NCBI GenBank assembly: GCA_039707655.1
Contig: CM077675.1
Span: 419,429,162-419,493,161, forward strand
Origin: Elymus sibiricus
Lineage: Eukaryota; Streptophyta; Magnoliopsida; Poales; Poaceae
Reading direction: 5' to 3'
Length of the DNA: 64,000 nt
How positions within the stretch are numbered: the stretch's first letter is position 1; each line of letters opens with the position of its first letter. The translations under genes were made by a program, and so were the position numbers. Of the stretch, positions 11,241-24,381 are shown one piece after another. Under the pieces are notes generated by a model, which saw only the letters and a list, made by a program, of their open reading frames with translations, made no database searches and had not been told where the DNA came from.

Positions 11241-12189
11241 TTAATTAGTCATAAAATCAGCTAGACAGTAGTCAATTTACTATGATCACCTTTTCACAAA
11301 CAAACATAACGCAAAACATGCACATTCAAAATCCATTATATGATTTCTTTTCAAGCTTTGTCATACAACATATAAAAAGTACAAACGTACTATCTCACAT
11401 CATACGACACCCAACACATACAACTAGCAATCACATCTAATTATGTAAAGCTTCATCAGTCTCTTGATCGTCGACCACATCAACTGCCAAACCTTCTCAG
11501 ATTTCTTATTGTATCTCATCCTGAAAAACTAAGAGAAAATGGTGATAATGTAAAAAAAGTACATCACTACACAGAGCAGCGATTCGGTGCCTAGGCTCAT
11601 CTACACCTTCGATGGATAAATAAATTAAAACAAATACTAGAAAAAATCAAAAAATCCCAATTTTTTGCATGGTAAAGAATTTGGTGCGTGAGGTATGCTC
11701 CAAATTTTAGATCATTTGAACGTTTGAGTAGCCCTCGGCAAAAAAGCCAAATTTAGGGTCCGTAAAAAAGTTCACTGTTTATGTATTGTCCTGATCCAAT
11801 TTGTCTTTTTTGCTGACAACTAGTCATATGTCCAAATGAGTTGCAACCTCACACACTAAATTATCTACCGTGGAAAAAATGTTGAATCTATTTTTTATGA
11901 TTTTTTTAAATCACATACTCAAGTATCCTGCTTGAAATTAGTTCTTACACTACTTATGCATACTTTTTCTCAAAAAGTATCGAAAGAGAAAGTTCATGAC
12001 TTCACAAAAGAGAATATTGTGCCTAGTTTGATGTCTTGGGGAATCTCGATGGATGGGGAGAATCAAGAATAGATTAGATGGTTACAGACATCATACTTAG
12101 ACATAGAAAAACAAGATTAGATTAGTAGTATCCGGCAAGCTAGCTAGCAGCCAGCCTGGTGGATGGATTCTCAGAAAAAGACACACGAG

Positions 12190-12455
12190 CTTACATGGCT
12201 ACGAACTGCGCCTCCATGACGCTGCCTCTCGGGACGCAGAACTTGTTGAAGCAGTTATGCCGCTGAACGGAGCTCCCGGAGCTGGAAGACCGCTTTGTGC
12301 TCGTGCTCGCTTTTACGCTCGACAACGAGCCTCATGGCGTCCAGGGTACCCGCTTCATGCAAGTACGCCCGGCCCCGAGCGCTCCCCGTCCTGCCGCATC
12401 CCGCTACCAGTCGAAGCGTGCAGCAGGCTTCGTCCGCCCCGTCAGTCATAGCATG
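12190..12455. other. GC-rich gene-like fragment inside CACTA element
   Basis: This block is clearly richer in GC than the AT-rich element around it. On the plus strand it opens with ATG at 12194 and reads about 23 codons to a stop. A second frame then continues (ELPELEDRFVLVLAF and onward) to about 12450. I do not recognise the protein. The composition jump suggests a captured host-gene fragment, but it could equally be old coding debris. Not a functional gene. Confidence 0.35.
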
Positions 12456-13667
12456 AAAGAAGTGTGTGTCATGTTTGTGGTTCTACTGGAGGTTGGATTG
12501 ATGCTAGCTAGATATATGTGTGAATGTGGTAGAGTACCTCGTGAAGAGATAAGGATGAGATAAGTCTAGATATTTTTCTTAGGTGTGGAGTGTGGACGGA
12601 TGGATTTATGTCATGTCATCGATTCAAGGCTTCAGTCTCTTTACCAATAAGAATTCAGTACACATATGTGTGCTTCCTTGCCATTTGATTTTTGCCCTTA
12701 CACATCAAATATTTTTTGTGAAAACCTTCTCAAACTTTTACTACAGTATATTGAGGTCATATATTGACACCATGTCAAGTTTCGTATTTATTGCACGTCA
12801 TTTACATTTTCCAGAATTAAAATACCAATAAACTTCATGTTCACGGTTAATTCTTGCCACATAGATATTTGAATTTTATATTTATTTCTTGTATGAGGCA
12901 GACACATATACTCAATTCCCTAGCTATGATTTTTAAGTCATTTTTGCATACTGTTTGCTGTACTCATAGTTCAAACTTGAATGCATCCGTTTAATTACTA
13001 GAAACGTAGTTAATGACTCATATATAGCAAATTGGCTCTAAAAAGTTCTAAATTTTAATATGGAGGATTCTATGGTGTATCTTAAATGTAGAAAAAAATA
13101 AGATCAAATGACGAAGGAAAATATTAGTTCACCACCAACTTGTTGCATTCAATCTCGAAACCATTATCGTTACTCGGATATTGTCTAATTTCTTAAGGAT
13201 GTACATAAAAAAAGTGAAACCTTCTTAAATTTTTACGACATCGTACTGAGGTCATATCATGACACTATGCCAAGTTTTATATTTTTCAGACTTCATTTAC
13301 AATTTTTAAATTTAAATACCAATAAACTTCATGTTCACGGTTGATTCTTGCCACATATATCTTATAAATTTATATTTATTTCTAGTATGATGCATACAAA
13401 TATACTCAATACCCTAACTATGTTTTTTTAAATTATGTTTCTGTATTGTTTCATGAGCTCACAGTTCAAATTTCAATTATATTCATTAAATGACTAGAAA
13501 TGCAGCTCATTAAATGAGCGCTGAAAAACGTCAAATTTTAACATGAAGGATTCCATGATGCATGTTAAGTGTTTGAAAAAAAATCAAAGTCAAACGACAC
13601 GGGAAAATGTTAGTTCCTTCAAACATATTGTGAAAACCATTATTTTTTGGAAAAATAATAATTCCAG

Positions 13668-14110
13668 GAATCACACACGGTTCCAGTTATGAAAGTGTGT
13701 GCGATGACACACTACATCGCACACACAATATATGTAAAAACGTGTGCAAGATATCACACATGTTTGTGTTTTTAACACCTTGTGCAATGATATGCTGCAT
13801 CACACACACACACTTTTTGCAATAACTGTGTGGATGACATCACATACGGTTGCATTGTAATAACTGTGTGCAATGAAACACTACATCACACACATATCAT
13901 TCGTAAAAACTGTGTGCAAAGCATCACACACGTTTACGTTTTTTCAAACCGTGTACAATAATAGCAACATCACACACACAACTTTTGCAAAAAATTGTTT
14001 GCGCGTCATCACTCACAATTATGTTTTCGAAATGTGTGTGATATTACGACATCACACACGCTTTTTTATGTTACATCGCACACGCTATGATGTACATCGT
14101 AAGCAGTTTC
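13668..14110. repeat. Right subterminal repeats of CACTA element
   Basis: A dense array of ATCACACAC, GTGTGTGCGATG and AACTGTGTGCAATG words in alternating orientation, running into the terminal inverted repeat. Confidence 0.7.
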
Positions 14111-14508
14111 GTCGAATGGTCTCTAATACATGTGTTGTCTTTGGACCATCCTGCAGTAGTGAGCAAACACACCGCAAAAGAAGATTACATCAGATATATC
14201 ACCGCGGGAATCGCGGTGAACATTGTATTGAAGATAAAAGAGAGAGAATAAGCCATCTTGGTACTAGCTATGGACCTGTAGGTCTGTGTTGGATTATCCA
14301 CGCATCATCATGGAGGCAACAAGGTTGATGTATATGGCCTTCGTGGTCGATTCCTCCTCCTATAGAGTACTGGAAAAGGTCTCCGGATGGCCTCCTCTCG
14401 GAACAGAGGCTTGCGGCGATGAAAAAAGTGTTTCGGTTGGCTCTCTGTTGGTTTCCCGATTTTAGAGAATTTATGGAGGTGCAATTAGGTCAGACGGAGC
14501 CTAGGGAG

Positions 14509-14562
14509 CCCACAAGGTATCAGGGCGCGTCTACCCCCTTGGACGTGCCCTTTGGCCTTGTT
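14509..14562 (-). other. GC-rich stem-loop in G 3' LTR
   Basis: The arms CACAAGG..CAGGGCGCGTC and GACGTGCCC..GGCCTTGT pair around a C-rich loop. A CATAAATT box follows on the minus strand near 14470. See the shared stem-loop finding. Confidence 0.65.
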
Positions 14563-14845
14563 CTCTCCTCGTCTCGCTTCTGGTCTTCTCCCGAAGCTTC
14601 TTGGGTCTCTTTTTCCTAGAAAAAAATTGTCAAAAAGTTTCGTAGCGTTTGGACATCGTTTGGTACAGATTTCCTGGAAAACCAAAAATAGGTAAAAAAA
14701 ACAACAACCGATACTTGGCACTGGGTTAATAGGTTAGTTCCCCAAAATGATATAAAATACCATATAATTGCATATAAAGTATCTTAGATTGATAATGTAA
14801 TAGCAAGGAATAATAAAAAATTATAGATACATTGGAGACGTATCA

Positions 14846-14861
14846 GCATCCTCAAGCTTAA
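14846..14861 (-). other. Polypurine tract of element G
   Basis: The minus strand reads TTAAGCTTGAGGATGC directly before the 3' LTR start TGATACGTC. Confidence 0.75.
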
Positions 14862-17802
14862 TTCATGCTTGTCTCGTGTAGATAAATGATAAAAACAGAA
14901 TTTTTGATGCAACGTGCTACCCAATATGTGATCTCTTTTAAGTATGATCATTGAGAAACGATGAACTAATTGATATTCAACATAATAATATCCATAAACA
15001 TAAATAATATAATCATTACTTTTGAAAATATACGATCCTTAAAGAATGTTATTCCCTACTCATTTTATCATATCTAGCATGGCATGACTCCGTCTTCACC
15101 TCATGAGTATAAATCGTGAGCACCCCGATGTCAAACCAGTCAATTGGATCGTACTTCTAACGCGCTTCAGTATTTTCAACTGCACGCAATACTTGAGCGT
15201 GAACAATGGATATAGCATATGGGTGGAATAGAGTATGGTGGTAGATATCAAAGTAGTCAAAGTGGAAAAGAAAGTCTCGCATCAACTAGGTGGATCAACG
15301 GGCTATGGAGATGCCCATCAATCGATATCAATGCGAGGAATAGGGATTGCCATGCAACGGATGCACTAGAGCTATAATTGTATGAAAGCTTAACGGAAGC
15401 TAAGTGGGTGTGCATCCAACTTGCTTGCTCATGAGGACCTCGGGCATTTGAGGAAGCACGTCATCGAAATATACAAGCCAAGTTCTATAACGAAAAATTC
15501 CCACTAGCATATGAAAATGAAAACTCATGAGACTGTCTATATGAAGAACATTGTGCCACTTTGAAGCACAAGTGTGGTAAAAGGATAGTAACACTGCCCC
15601 TTCTCTCTTTTCTCTCATTTTTTTTATGGCGGGCTTTTCTCTTTTTTTCGCCTCCCTCACTTCTTCTTTTTTGTCCAGAGTCTCATCCCGACTTATGGAG
15701 GAATCATAGTCTCTATCATCCTTTCCTCACTGGGACAATGCTCTAATAATGATGATCATCACACTTTTATTTACTTACAACTCAACATAAAACAATATGA
15801 CTCTATATGAATGCCTATGGCAGTGTACCAGGATGTGCAATGAACTAGCGTAACATGTAGACAATGAAGAACGATGGCTTTTCCATACATACTATGTCAG
15901 CTATATGATCATGCAAAGCAATATGATGATGAACACACAAGTCATGTGACAGAACGGTGAAAGTTGCATGGCAATATATCTCGGAATGACCATGGAAATG
16001 CCATAATAGGTATATACGGTGGCTGTTTTGAGGAAGATATAAGGAGGCTTATGTGTGATAGAGCGTATCATATCACGAGGTTTGGATGCACCGGCGAAGG
16101 TTGCACCGACTCTTGAGGTGAGAATGAGCAATGTGTGGTACCGAAGAGGCTAGAAATTACGGAAATGTGAGAGTGCGTATATCCATGGATTTACATTAGT
16201 TATAAAGAACTCATATACTTATCGTAAAGACTTATTAGCTCTCTCGAAGCAAAGTACTACCGCATGCCCCTAGGCAGGAGGTTGGTAGGAGTTAACCATC
16301 GTGCGCCCTCGATTCGAACAACACGGTAGGATTTCATTTCAGAAATAAAAATGCTCACACATCATCACCATGCCATAGTTAATAATTAGATAAATAACAA
16401 ATAACAGGCTTTAATTAATGATATTTCTACTAACCAACGATCATGTACTCATGCCCTTTCATATTACTACATCAGTATACTCAACTCATATTTCTTCTTT
16501 AGTGAGCTACATGAAGGTTTCTATTATACCCCCCTTGAATACCTATCCTTTTTGGACTAGTCTTATAACAAGCTTTAATTACCATTACTATTTATTATAT
16601 ACTCTCAAAAATATTTAAGTGAAACATGAGATTTCAATTATTTCTACAAAATCTGAACGCCGCCGTGCTCTAAAAAGATATAAGTGAAGCACTAGAGCAA
16701 CTGCCTAGCTCAAAAGATATAAGTGAAGCATATAGAGTATTCTAACAAATTATGATGACTGCGTGTCTCTCTCAAATATGTGTGTCCAACAAACAATGAT
16801 TGTGGCAATCTAAAATAAAAACAAAATATAACACAAGACGCTCCAAGCAAAACACATATCATGTGATGAATAAAAATATAGCTCCAAGTTACATACCGAT
16901 AGATTGGAGACGAAAGAGGGGATGCCTTCCTGGGCATCCCCAAGCTTAGACGCTTGGGTCTTCCTTGAACATTACCTTGGGGTGCCTTGGGCATCCTCAA
17001 GCTTAGGATCTCGCCGCTCCTTATTCCTTCATCCATCATTGTCTCACCCAAAACTTGAAAACTTCAGCACACAAAACTCAACAAAACCTCATGAGTTCCG
17101 TTAGTATAATAGACATATCAAATACTTCAGGTACTATTATAAATTCATTCATATTTAATTATTGCATATAGGTACCGTATTCTAACTTCTTCATGGCTTA
17201 TACTTCCCGATACAATCCATAGCATCATCAAAACAAGCAAACTATGCAAACAAAAACAGAATCTATCTAAAATAGATCAGTCTGTAATGATTTGTACTAC
17301 AACCATATTTATGTAACTCCAAAAAATTTAAAAAATTAGGAAAACCTGGACAATTTGTATACCAATACTGTGTAAAAATTCAGATATAAAATATATCCCA
17401 ATATATTCAGAGAAATTTTACAATGGAAGCAAAAGTTTCTGTTTTTGCACTGTATCAATTCTACTATCTTCCAAATCATCCCAAAGGCTTTACTTAGCAC
17501 AAATACTAATTTAAACATAAAAACACAATCATTACAGTAGCAATAATCATGTCAATACACCAAAACATAAACTATTGGTTGTCTCCCAACAAGCTCTTGC
17601 ATTAAGATAGGCTTGAGATAATAAAGATGCTCACCTAAAAGGCAAGAATTAAAGCACAAAGAGAGCATCATATAGCATGTAATTACACATTTAAGTCTAA
17701 CATACTTCCTATGCATAGGCATTTTATAAGCAAAACAATTATCAAGACAAGAAGTATCTAGCATATGCAAATAGGAATAATGAAGCATTAACAATTTGAA
17801 CA
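14862..17802 (-). other. Non-coding internal region of element G
   Basis: No minus-strand frame resembles a retroelement protein. Two further PPT-like motifs lie at 16932-16949 and 16990-17006. Long stretches align with the internal regions of B (20190-22900) and F (61135-63780), so these elements share a non-coding body. Confidence 0.65.
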
Positions 17803-18351
17803 TCAAGAGAGTAATCGAACATGAAAATCCCTATAACCACATTTGCCTCTCTCATAATAATTACATGTAGGATCATAATAAAACTCAACAATATAGCAAT
17901 CATGTAAAACATCCACTTTATGATCCATACACATGTAAATCTTATAATCTTCCAAGATAGTGGGATTAACATCAACTAAAGTCATGATCTCCCCAAACCC
18001 ACTTTTATCAAAAAATTCATAAGATTGATCATTCTCCAAAGTAGTGGGACAATTATTACCTAAAGTTAATGCTCTTCCAAACCCACTGTTAGTATCACTG
18101 CAAATATCAATATTAATAATAGATTCATCATGAAACTCAAAATTCTCAAGATCACAAGAAACATCATGATTATCACCCCAATCGTGATCATTAGCACAAT
18201 TGATATTCATAGAATTTATACTAACAAAATTGCAATCATGCTTTTCATTCAATAAATGTGCCCCAATAGCATTTTCATTCACTTCATTATTAACTATTGG
18301 TTTACAATAACCAGCAAGTTTGAAAAGATTGGCAAGTGGATGAGGATCCAT
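17803..18351 (-). CDS. Unknown 182-aa protein of non-autonomous Gypsy element G
   Basis: This is the first open frame after the primer site in G, starting with ATG (MDPHPLANLF). It is rich in Asp and Asn and has no predicted membrane segment. Near its C-terminus it carries a CNYYERG motif that also occurs in the element B protein. The preceding stretch can also be aligned by eye: an N-P-TI core, then an Asp-rich spacer, then P-CNYYERG. I know of no assigned biochemical role. The position after the PBS is that of gag in autonomous elements, but no gag zinc knuckle or retropepsin motif is visible. It may be translated from element RNA. It is the only uninterrupted frame in G. Confidence 0.5.
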   Translation of the reverse strand: MDPHPLANLFKLAGYCKPIVNNEVNENAIGAHLLNEKHDCNFVSINSMNINCANDHDWGDNHDVSCDLENFEFHDESIINIDICSDTNSGFGRALTLGNNCPTTLENDQSYEFFDKSGFGEIMTLVDVNPTILEDYKIYMCMDHKVDVLHDCYIVEFYYDPTCNYYERGKCGYRDFHVRLLS

Positions 18352-18535
18352 TTATCTTAAAAAATTTCTTTTAATTTCTGTTATTGTGTGACAAAGATAA
18401 AGATAACATAACTACGCAAATAAAAAGTAGAACAAGTGATTGATAGTTTGTGTGAAGGACCTGACGATATTTGATGATGACTACTTGACAATCGCGCCAT
18501 AAATTGGCAAGTTGACGGGAGACTACTTTCGTACC

Positions 18536-18560
18536 TCCTCCCCGGCAACGGCTCCAGAAA
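18536..18560 (-). other. Primer-binding site of element G
   Basis: The minus strand reads TTCTGGAGCCGTTGCCGGGG a few bases after the end of the 5' LTR. This is the tRNA-Asp-type site (TGGCGCCGTTGCCGGGGA) used by Athila/Tat Gypsy elements, with one change. Confidence 0.75.
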
Positions 18561-19665
18561 TTCTTCCTGCTAATTGTGAGGTGCTTTCGAATTTTCCCCG
18601 AAGAGGAGAGGAGATGCATGATAACCCACAAGTGTAGGGGATCATTTGTAGCCTTTTTCGATAAGTAAAAGTGTCAAACCCAACGAGGAGCTAAAGGTAG
18701 AATTAATATTCTCTCAAGTTCTATCGACCACCGATACAACTCTACGCACTCTAATGCTTACTTTACCTAAAACAAGTATGAAACTATTTTGCGGGAAGAA
18801 AAGTAGAAGTATTTAGTAGGAGTAATAGATAGTTTTGCAAGGTAATAAAGAAAAAGTAAATAAAAGTTAGGGGATGTTTAGATAAAGATTAATTAAGTTA
18901 GTTATTTAGTAGAAAGCTTTATCTGTAACGCAAGAGAAAGATTGTCCATAGGCAATTGAATATAACATGATAGATACTTGTCATATGCAATGAGGGAGAG
19001 GCATACACTAACACACTTTCCGTACTTGGATCATATGAACTTATGATTGGACCTCTAGCAAGCATCCAGAACTACTAGAAATCATTAAGGTAAACCCAAC
19101 AATAGCATTAAACATCAAGTCCTCTTTACTCCCATACGCAAATAATCCCCTTACTCGGGTCTAAGCTTGTGTCACTCTAGCCACCCACTATAAGCGAATC
19201 ATGAACATATTGCAAACCCTCCAGCGTGAATCCTTCACGTGTGCGCCTCACGGAAGGCACCTTAGGACAACACCATATCAACATACAACTCATATCAATA
19301 ACATCATACCACAATTAACCCATAGGACAAAAGAAATCTACTCAAACATCATAGGATAGCCACACATCATTGCATAATAATATATAGCATTAAGCACCAT
19401 GTTCAAGTAGAGATTACAGCGGGGAGAAGAGGGTTTACACCGTTGCATAGAGGGGGAGAGGGTTGGTGGTGACGGCAACGAAGTTGTTGGTGTAGATCGC
19501 TATCACGATGGTTGCCCCGGCGGCGCTCCGGCGCCACCGGGAGAGAGGGGGAGAGAGCCCCCCTCCTTCTTCTTACTTGGCCTCCTGTCTAGGTGGGAGG
19601 AGGGTTTACCCTCTGGTCCATGGCCGCCATGGCTCCCGGAGGGCAGGAGCCCCTCCGAGATTGGA

Positions 19666-19688
19666 TCTCTCTCTCTCTCTCTCTCTCT
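19666..19688. repeat. (CT)n microsatellite
   Basis: About 11 TC dinucleotides. The same site in the other B LTR (near 27190) is shorter. Confidence 0.85.
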
Positions 19689-19844
19689 TTGTTTCTCTCC
19701 TGTTTTTGTGACTTTTTTCTGAGCCCTTCACCATTTCTTAAATATCCGGAGATCCGTAACTTCGATTGGGCTAAAATTCTTAGGGGATTTTTATCGGAAA
19801 ATTATCTTTCTTGCGGCGAAAGTAGGGCCCCAACCGACTTAAGG

Positions 19845-19909
19845 GGGAGGCACAAGCCATCAGGGCGCGACCAACCCCCCTGGCCGAGCCTTGTTGGCTT
19901 GTGCCTCCC
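19845..19909 (-). other. GC-rich stem-loop in B 3' LTR
   Basis: GGGAGGCACAAGCC (19845-19858) pairs perfectly with GGCTTGTGCCTCCC (19896-19909). An imperfect inner stem and a C-rich loop lie between. A TATTTAA box lies about 100 bp further on the minus strand. Confidence 0.8.
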
Positions 19910-20173
19910 TCGGGCACCTTGTTGCGTTGATTCTTCTTCCAAAATTCACATGTATTTCAAAAAAAAATCTTCATAAATTTTTATCGCGTTTGGACTTCGT
20001 TTGATATGGAATTTCAGTGAAACAGAAAACACACAAAAAACAGGAACTGGCACTGGGCACTGGATAAGTAAGTTAGTCCCAAAAATAATATAAAATGTTG
20101 CCAAATGTATATGAAAGTGGTAGAATATTGGCATGAAACAATCGAAAATTATAGACACGATGGAGACGTATCA

Positions 20174-20189
20174 GCAACCCCAAGCTTAA
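20174..20189 (-). other. Polypurine tract of element B
   Basis: The minus strand reads TTAAGCTTGGGGTTGC directly before the LTR start TGATACGTC. Confidence 0.8.
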
Positions 20190-23100
20190 TTCCTGCTCGT
20201 CCTCGAGTAGGTAAATGATGAAAAGATAATCTTTGATGTGGAATGCTACCTAACATAATCTTGAACGAATGTCTAATCATGGCATGAATATTAAGATACA
20301 AGTGATTCAAAGCAATAGTCTATCATTTGACATAAAGACATCAATACTCAGGTTTACTAGCAAACAATCATGTCTTTAAAAATAACAATGCTAAAGAACG
20401 CTATCCCTACAAAATCATATAGCCTGTCATGCTTGGTCTTCCTAGCATAAAGTATAAATCATGAGCACTCCGGTGTCAAACCAAGCAATTGGATCGTACT
20501 TTTTCAATGTGCATCAACTTTTTATTTTTCACGCAATACATGAGCGTGAACCATGGACATAGCATAAGGGTGGAATAGAATATGGTGGTAGATATCAAAA
20601 GGGGTGAAAAGTGGAGAAGAAGAACTCGCATCAACTAGGCGGATCAACGGGCTGTGGAGATGTCCACCAATAGATATCAATGCGAGGAGTAGGGATTGCC
20701 ATGCAACGGATGCACTAGAGCTATAAGTGTATGAAATCTTGACTCGAGCTAAGTGGGTGTGCATCCAACTTGCTTGCTCATGAAGACCTCGGGCATTTGA
20801 GGAAGCCCATCATCGGAATATACAAGCCAAGTTCTATAATGAAAAATTCCCACTAGCATATGAAAATGACAACTCAGGAGACTCTCTATATGAAAAACAT
20901 GGTGCCACTTTGTGGCACAAGTGTGGTAAAGGATAGTAGCAAAGTCCCTTTCTCTCTTTTTCTCTCATTTATTTATTTATATTTTTTAATGGCGGGCTAT
21001 TTTTTCGCCTCCCCCATTTTTTTAGGTGGGCTCATTTGGCCTCCTCCATTTTTCATTTTTTGTCCAGGGTCTCATCCCGACTTGTGGGGGAATCATAGTT
21101 CCATCATCCTTTCCTCACTGGGACAATGCTCTAATAATGATGATCATCACACTTTTATTTACTTACAACTCAACATGAAAAACTGTATGACTCTATATGA
21201 ATGCCTCTGGCAGTGTACCAGGATGTGCAATGATCTAGCATAGCAAAGATATCAAAAAACGGACAAGCCATGGATCATGCTAGCTATCTTACGATCATGG
21301 AAAGAAATATAACAATGAAGGTACAAGTCATATGATGTGACGGTGGAAGTTGCATGGCAATATATCTCGGAATGGCTATGGAAATGCCATAATAGGTAGG
21401 TATGGTGGCTGTTTTGAGGAAGATATAATGATGCTTATGTGCAACAGAGTGTATCATGCCACGGGGTTTGGATGCACCGGCGAAGTTTGCACCGACATGA
21501 GAATGGGTAATGCACGACACCGAAGAGGCTAGCAAATATTAGGTGGTGAGATTGTGTATGTCAATGGATTCACATTAGACATAAAGAACTCATAAACTTA
21601 TTGCGAAGTTTTATTAGTTTTATCACAAATCAAATGACTACTCGCATGCTCCTAGGGAGGAGGTTGGGAGGAGTTAACCATCGCGCGCCCCCGATTCAAC
21701 AACACAAAGGATTTCAATCAAGGATAAATTATGCTCCAACTTCATCACATAACTAGAGACTATACGTGCATGCTTCGGGAATCACAAACCTTAACACCAA
21801 TATTCATACTAATCCACAATCATTCACTAGTACCCCCACATATTACCATCTTAATGTCGCAAAACTATTGCAGGGAATCGAACATACTATATTCAGTGAT
21901 CTACAAGTTTTATGTAGGATTTTATGACTAACCATGTAAATGACCAATTCTCTAAATAGGTATAAGTGAAGCATGAGAGTTTAATTCTTTCTACAAAAGA
22001 CTCGGCTCTAATAAATATAAGTGAAGCAAAAGAGCATTCTACAAATAACGGTTTTCAATATGTAGAGAAACAGGCATCCAACTTCAAATGATATAAGTGA
22101 AGCACATGAAGCATTCTATAAAGCCATACTCAAAAGATATAAGTGAAGTGCAAAGAGTATTCTATAAATCAACCATGGACTTTCCCATACCAGCATGGTG
22201 CATTGCTAAATGGAAAATAAAAGGCACATGACGCTCCAAGAATTTACGCATATCATGTGAACAAAACAAAAACCGAGACATACCGATGATTGTTGAAGAA
22301 GAAAGATGGGATGCCTTCCGGGGCATCCCCAAGCTTAGACGCTTGAGTCTCCTTGAATATTTACTTGGGTGCCTTGGGAATCCCCAATCTTGAACTCTTG
22401 CCTCTCCTTATTCTTCTCATATCGATACCTCCTCGATCTTCGAACACTTCATCCACACAAAACTTAACGGAACTTTCATTAGAAAGGTTAGTACATATAA
22501 CACCAAATCCCATCATCTCTTGCCCTCACATTATTGTATAATTATAATCCAACATTACCTAATGTATGCTATCACAATTCTATGGCTCCCAAGTCAATGG
22601 GGCTCAACAAGAACTCAAACATAAGCAGTCAAAGCAACTATAACAGCAATCTGTGAAAAACAGGACAGATTGTAAAGATGCAGATGAAAACTATACTTCC
22701 CTAATTCAAACAATTCTTAAAAATTAGGACATGATAAAAAAATCCATAACAGTACTGTGTAAAAATTTCAGAATTTTTGCATGCTCCAGTAAAATACTCA
22801 AACACTACAACAAAAGTGTCTGTTTTTACACAATACATATGAAACAAGCAACTTAAACATCCTAAAGGTAACTCTTGGCACATTCTTTTTATAATACAAT
22901 GGATTTGTACAAGGGGATAATTATTTTTGTTGAAAAGTTGTTGTAATCAAGATTCACAAAGTTTCCATGGGCATGAACAAAAGTTCAAAGACGTCCCCCA
23001 CTTCAACGATGCTCGTCTTTCTCACTTTCACTTTTCTTTTTTGAAAAGGTTTTAGGTTCCCCACTTTATTTTATTTTTTAATTATTTTATAAGCATACAA

Positions 23101-23369
23101 CAAAAATAAATGACTCTCTAAAACTTTCGGGTTGTCTCCCTGGCAGTGCTTTCTTTAAAGCCATTAAGCTAGGCATATACTGCTCAAGTAATTGATCCAC
23201 CCGGATCCAAAGGTATATCAAAGCCAATTTTAATTAACAATGATATGTAATTAAGTTGTGAGCACAAAGCAACATATATCATGTAACAACGAAGTCTAAC
23301 TCTCTTCCTATGCATTGGCATATCATAAAAGAACAATTCATGCACACAAAGTAAAGGCCAATACATACC
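20190..23369 (-). other. Non-coding internal region of element B
   Basis: No retroelement protein is recognised. PPT-like motifs occur at 22322-22338 and, diverged, at 22377-22393. The order of words (CATGAGCGTGAACCATGGA, GCACTAGAGCTATAA, GATATAAGTGAAGCA) matches G and F. Confidence 0.65.
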
Positions 23370-24376
23370 TTAAGTAGTTCCTTGCAATTTTATCGTATTG
23401 GAAACATAGAGAGGTGAAGATTTGGCTCCTCTCTCATAATAATTGCAAGCAGGAGCAGCAAGCACATGCATATTATATTCATCAAAATCATCATGTGTGA
23501 TAGTGAAACGCAACCCATCAATATAATCCTTAATAAGTGCAAACTTCTTCGATATAGTGTAGTTGGGAGAATTCAAAAAGATAATAGGACTATCGTGTGT
23601 GGGTGCAGTAGCAACAATTTCATGCTTAACATAAGGAACTATAGAAAGTTCATCTCCATAAGCATATTTCATATTGGCATCATGGCCACAAGCATAGCAA
23701 GCATCAAGTTCATCAAAAAGGGATATTCCAAATGAATCCAAGGGATCATAGCAATTATCATAGCATTCATCCTTCGGTATGTGCGAAGGGAAATTAAACA
23801 ATGTATGGGTTGAAGAGTTACTCTCATTAGAAGGTGGGCACGGGTGATCAATATGCTTTTCCTCCTTTTGTTCTTCGCTCTCCTCCTCATCTTTTTCATC
23901 AAATGAGCTCAGAGTTCCAGCAATTTCTTCTTTCATAGATTCCTGCAAAATATTAGTCTCTTCCAAGGCAGCAGACATTCTTTTAATAAATTCATTAATA
24001 TCGGCATTGTATTCATAATTCTCATAGCAATATTAAGTATGGCAAAATTTTCAGGTCTGTAAACAGCATCATCATAGTTATCATACTTTTCAAAGATCGA
24101 TTCAATTTCATAAGCACCCTTAAAAGCAACAAATTCTTCTATTTGTTTCACATCATAGTAATCATATATACCGTTAGCATAAGAAGCCAAGGTTTTATTA
24201 TCATTAAATTCACATTGAAAGGGAAGGTGTAGACCCTTACTCTTAGAGAAACAAGTATAATCACATCTCAAGCATAAATTCCAAGTATACCAATGCAACA
24301 TTTTAATTTGATCCCATAAGTGTTTCCCTTTTTGAGAGTAGCGATAATCCCTAAAATACTCACGTTGATCCAACGT

Positions 24377-24381
24377 GTCTC
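24377..24381. other. Left target-site duplication of solo LTR D (GTCTC)
   Basis: GTCTC at 24377-24381 and 25956-25960 flanks the LTR exactly. Confidence 0.88.

Larger units (their letters stand above)
10917..14161. mobile_element. Non-autonomous CACTA (DTC) transposon, about 3.2 kb
   Basis: The right end reads, on the minus strand, CACTACTGCAGGATGGTCC followed by AAAGACAACACATG, a CACTA terminus. Both subterminal zones (10978-11240 and 13668-14110) carry many short repeats of the CACACGGTT / GTGTGTGCGATG type in both orientations. The left end is diverged and lacks a clear CACTA start, so the left boundary comes from comparison with uninterrupted LTR copies. Flanks AAC / AGC may be a mutated 3-bp TSD. 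No transposase is seen. Confidence 0.75.
10032..14845 (-). repeat. 3' LTR of element G, interrupted by CACTA element
   Basis: 10032-10916 and 14162-14845 form one LTR of about 1.57 kb. It starts TGTTACTTGTGAGG and ends GAGACGTATCA on the plus strand. The join is confirmed by intact copies elsewhere, for example 25310-25330, where GGATCCCAACAAACACACC is uninterrupted. Confidence 0.8.
18619..20173 (-). repeat. 3' LTR of element B (1555 bp)
   Basis: Plus-strand start TGATAACCCACAAGTG and end GAGACGTATCA. It is similar along its whole length to 26141-27682, with scattered substitutions and a different CT microsatellite length. The GC-rich 19500-19640 part gives spurious open frames. Confidence 0.88.

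Noticed and set aside
13873..14328. 151-aa frame at the CACTA right end
   Set aside because: It runs across the CACTA terminus into the host LTR and is built from subterminal repeats.
19508..19976. Frames of up to 127 codons (also 27035-27602) suggesting a duplicated gene
   Set aside because: They are the same GC-rich part of the two LTRs of element B, with a CT microsatellite inside.
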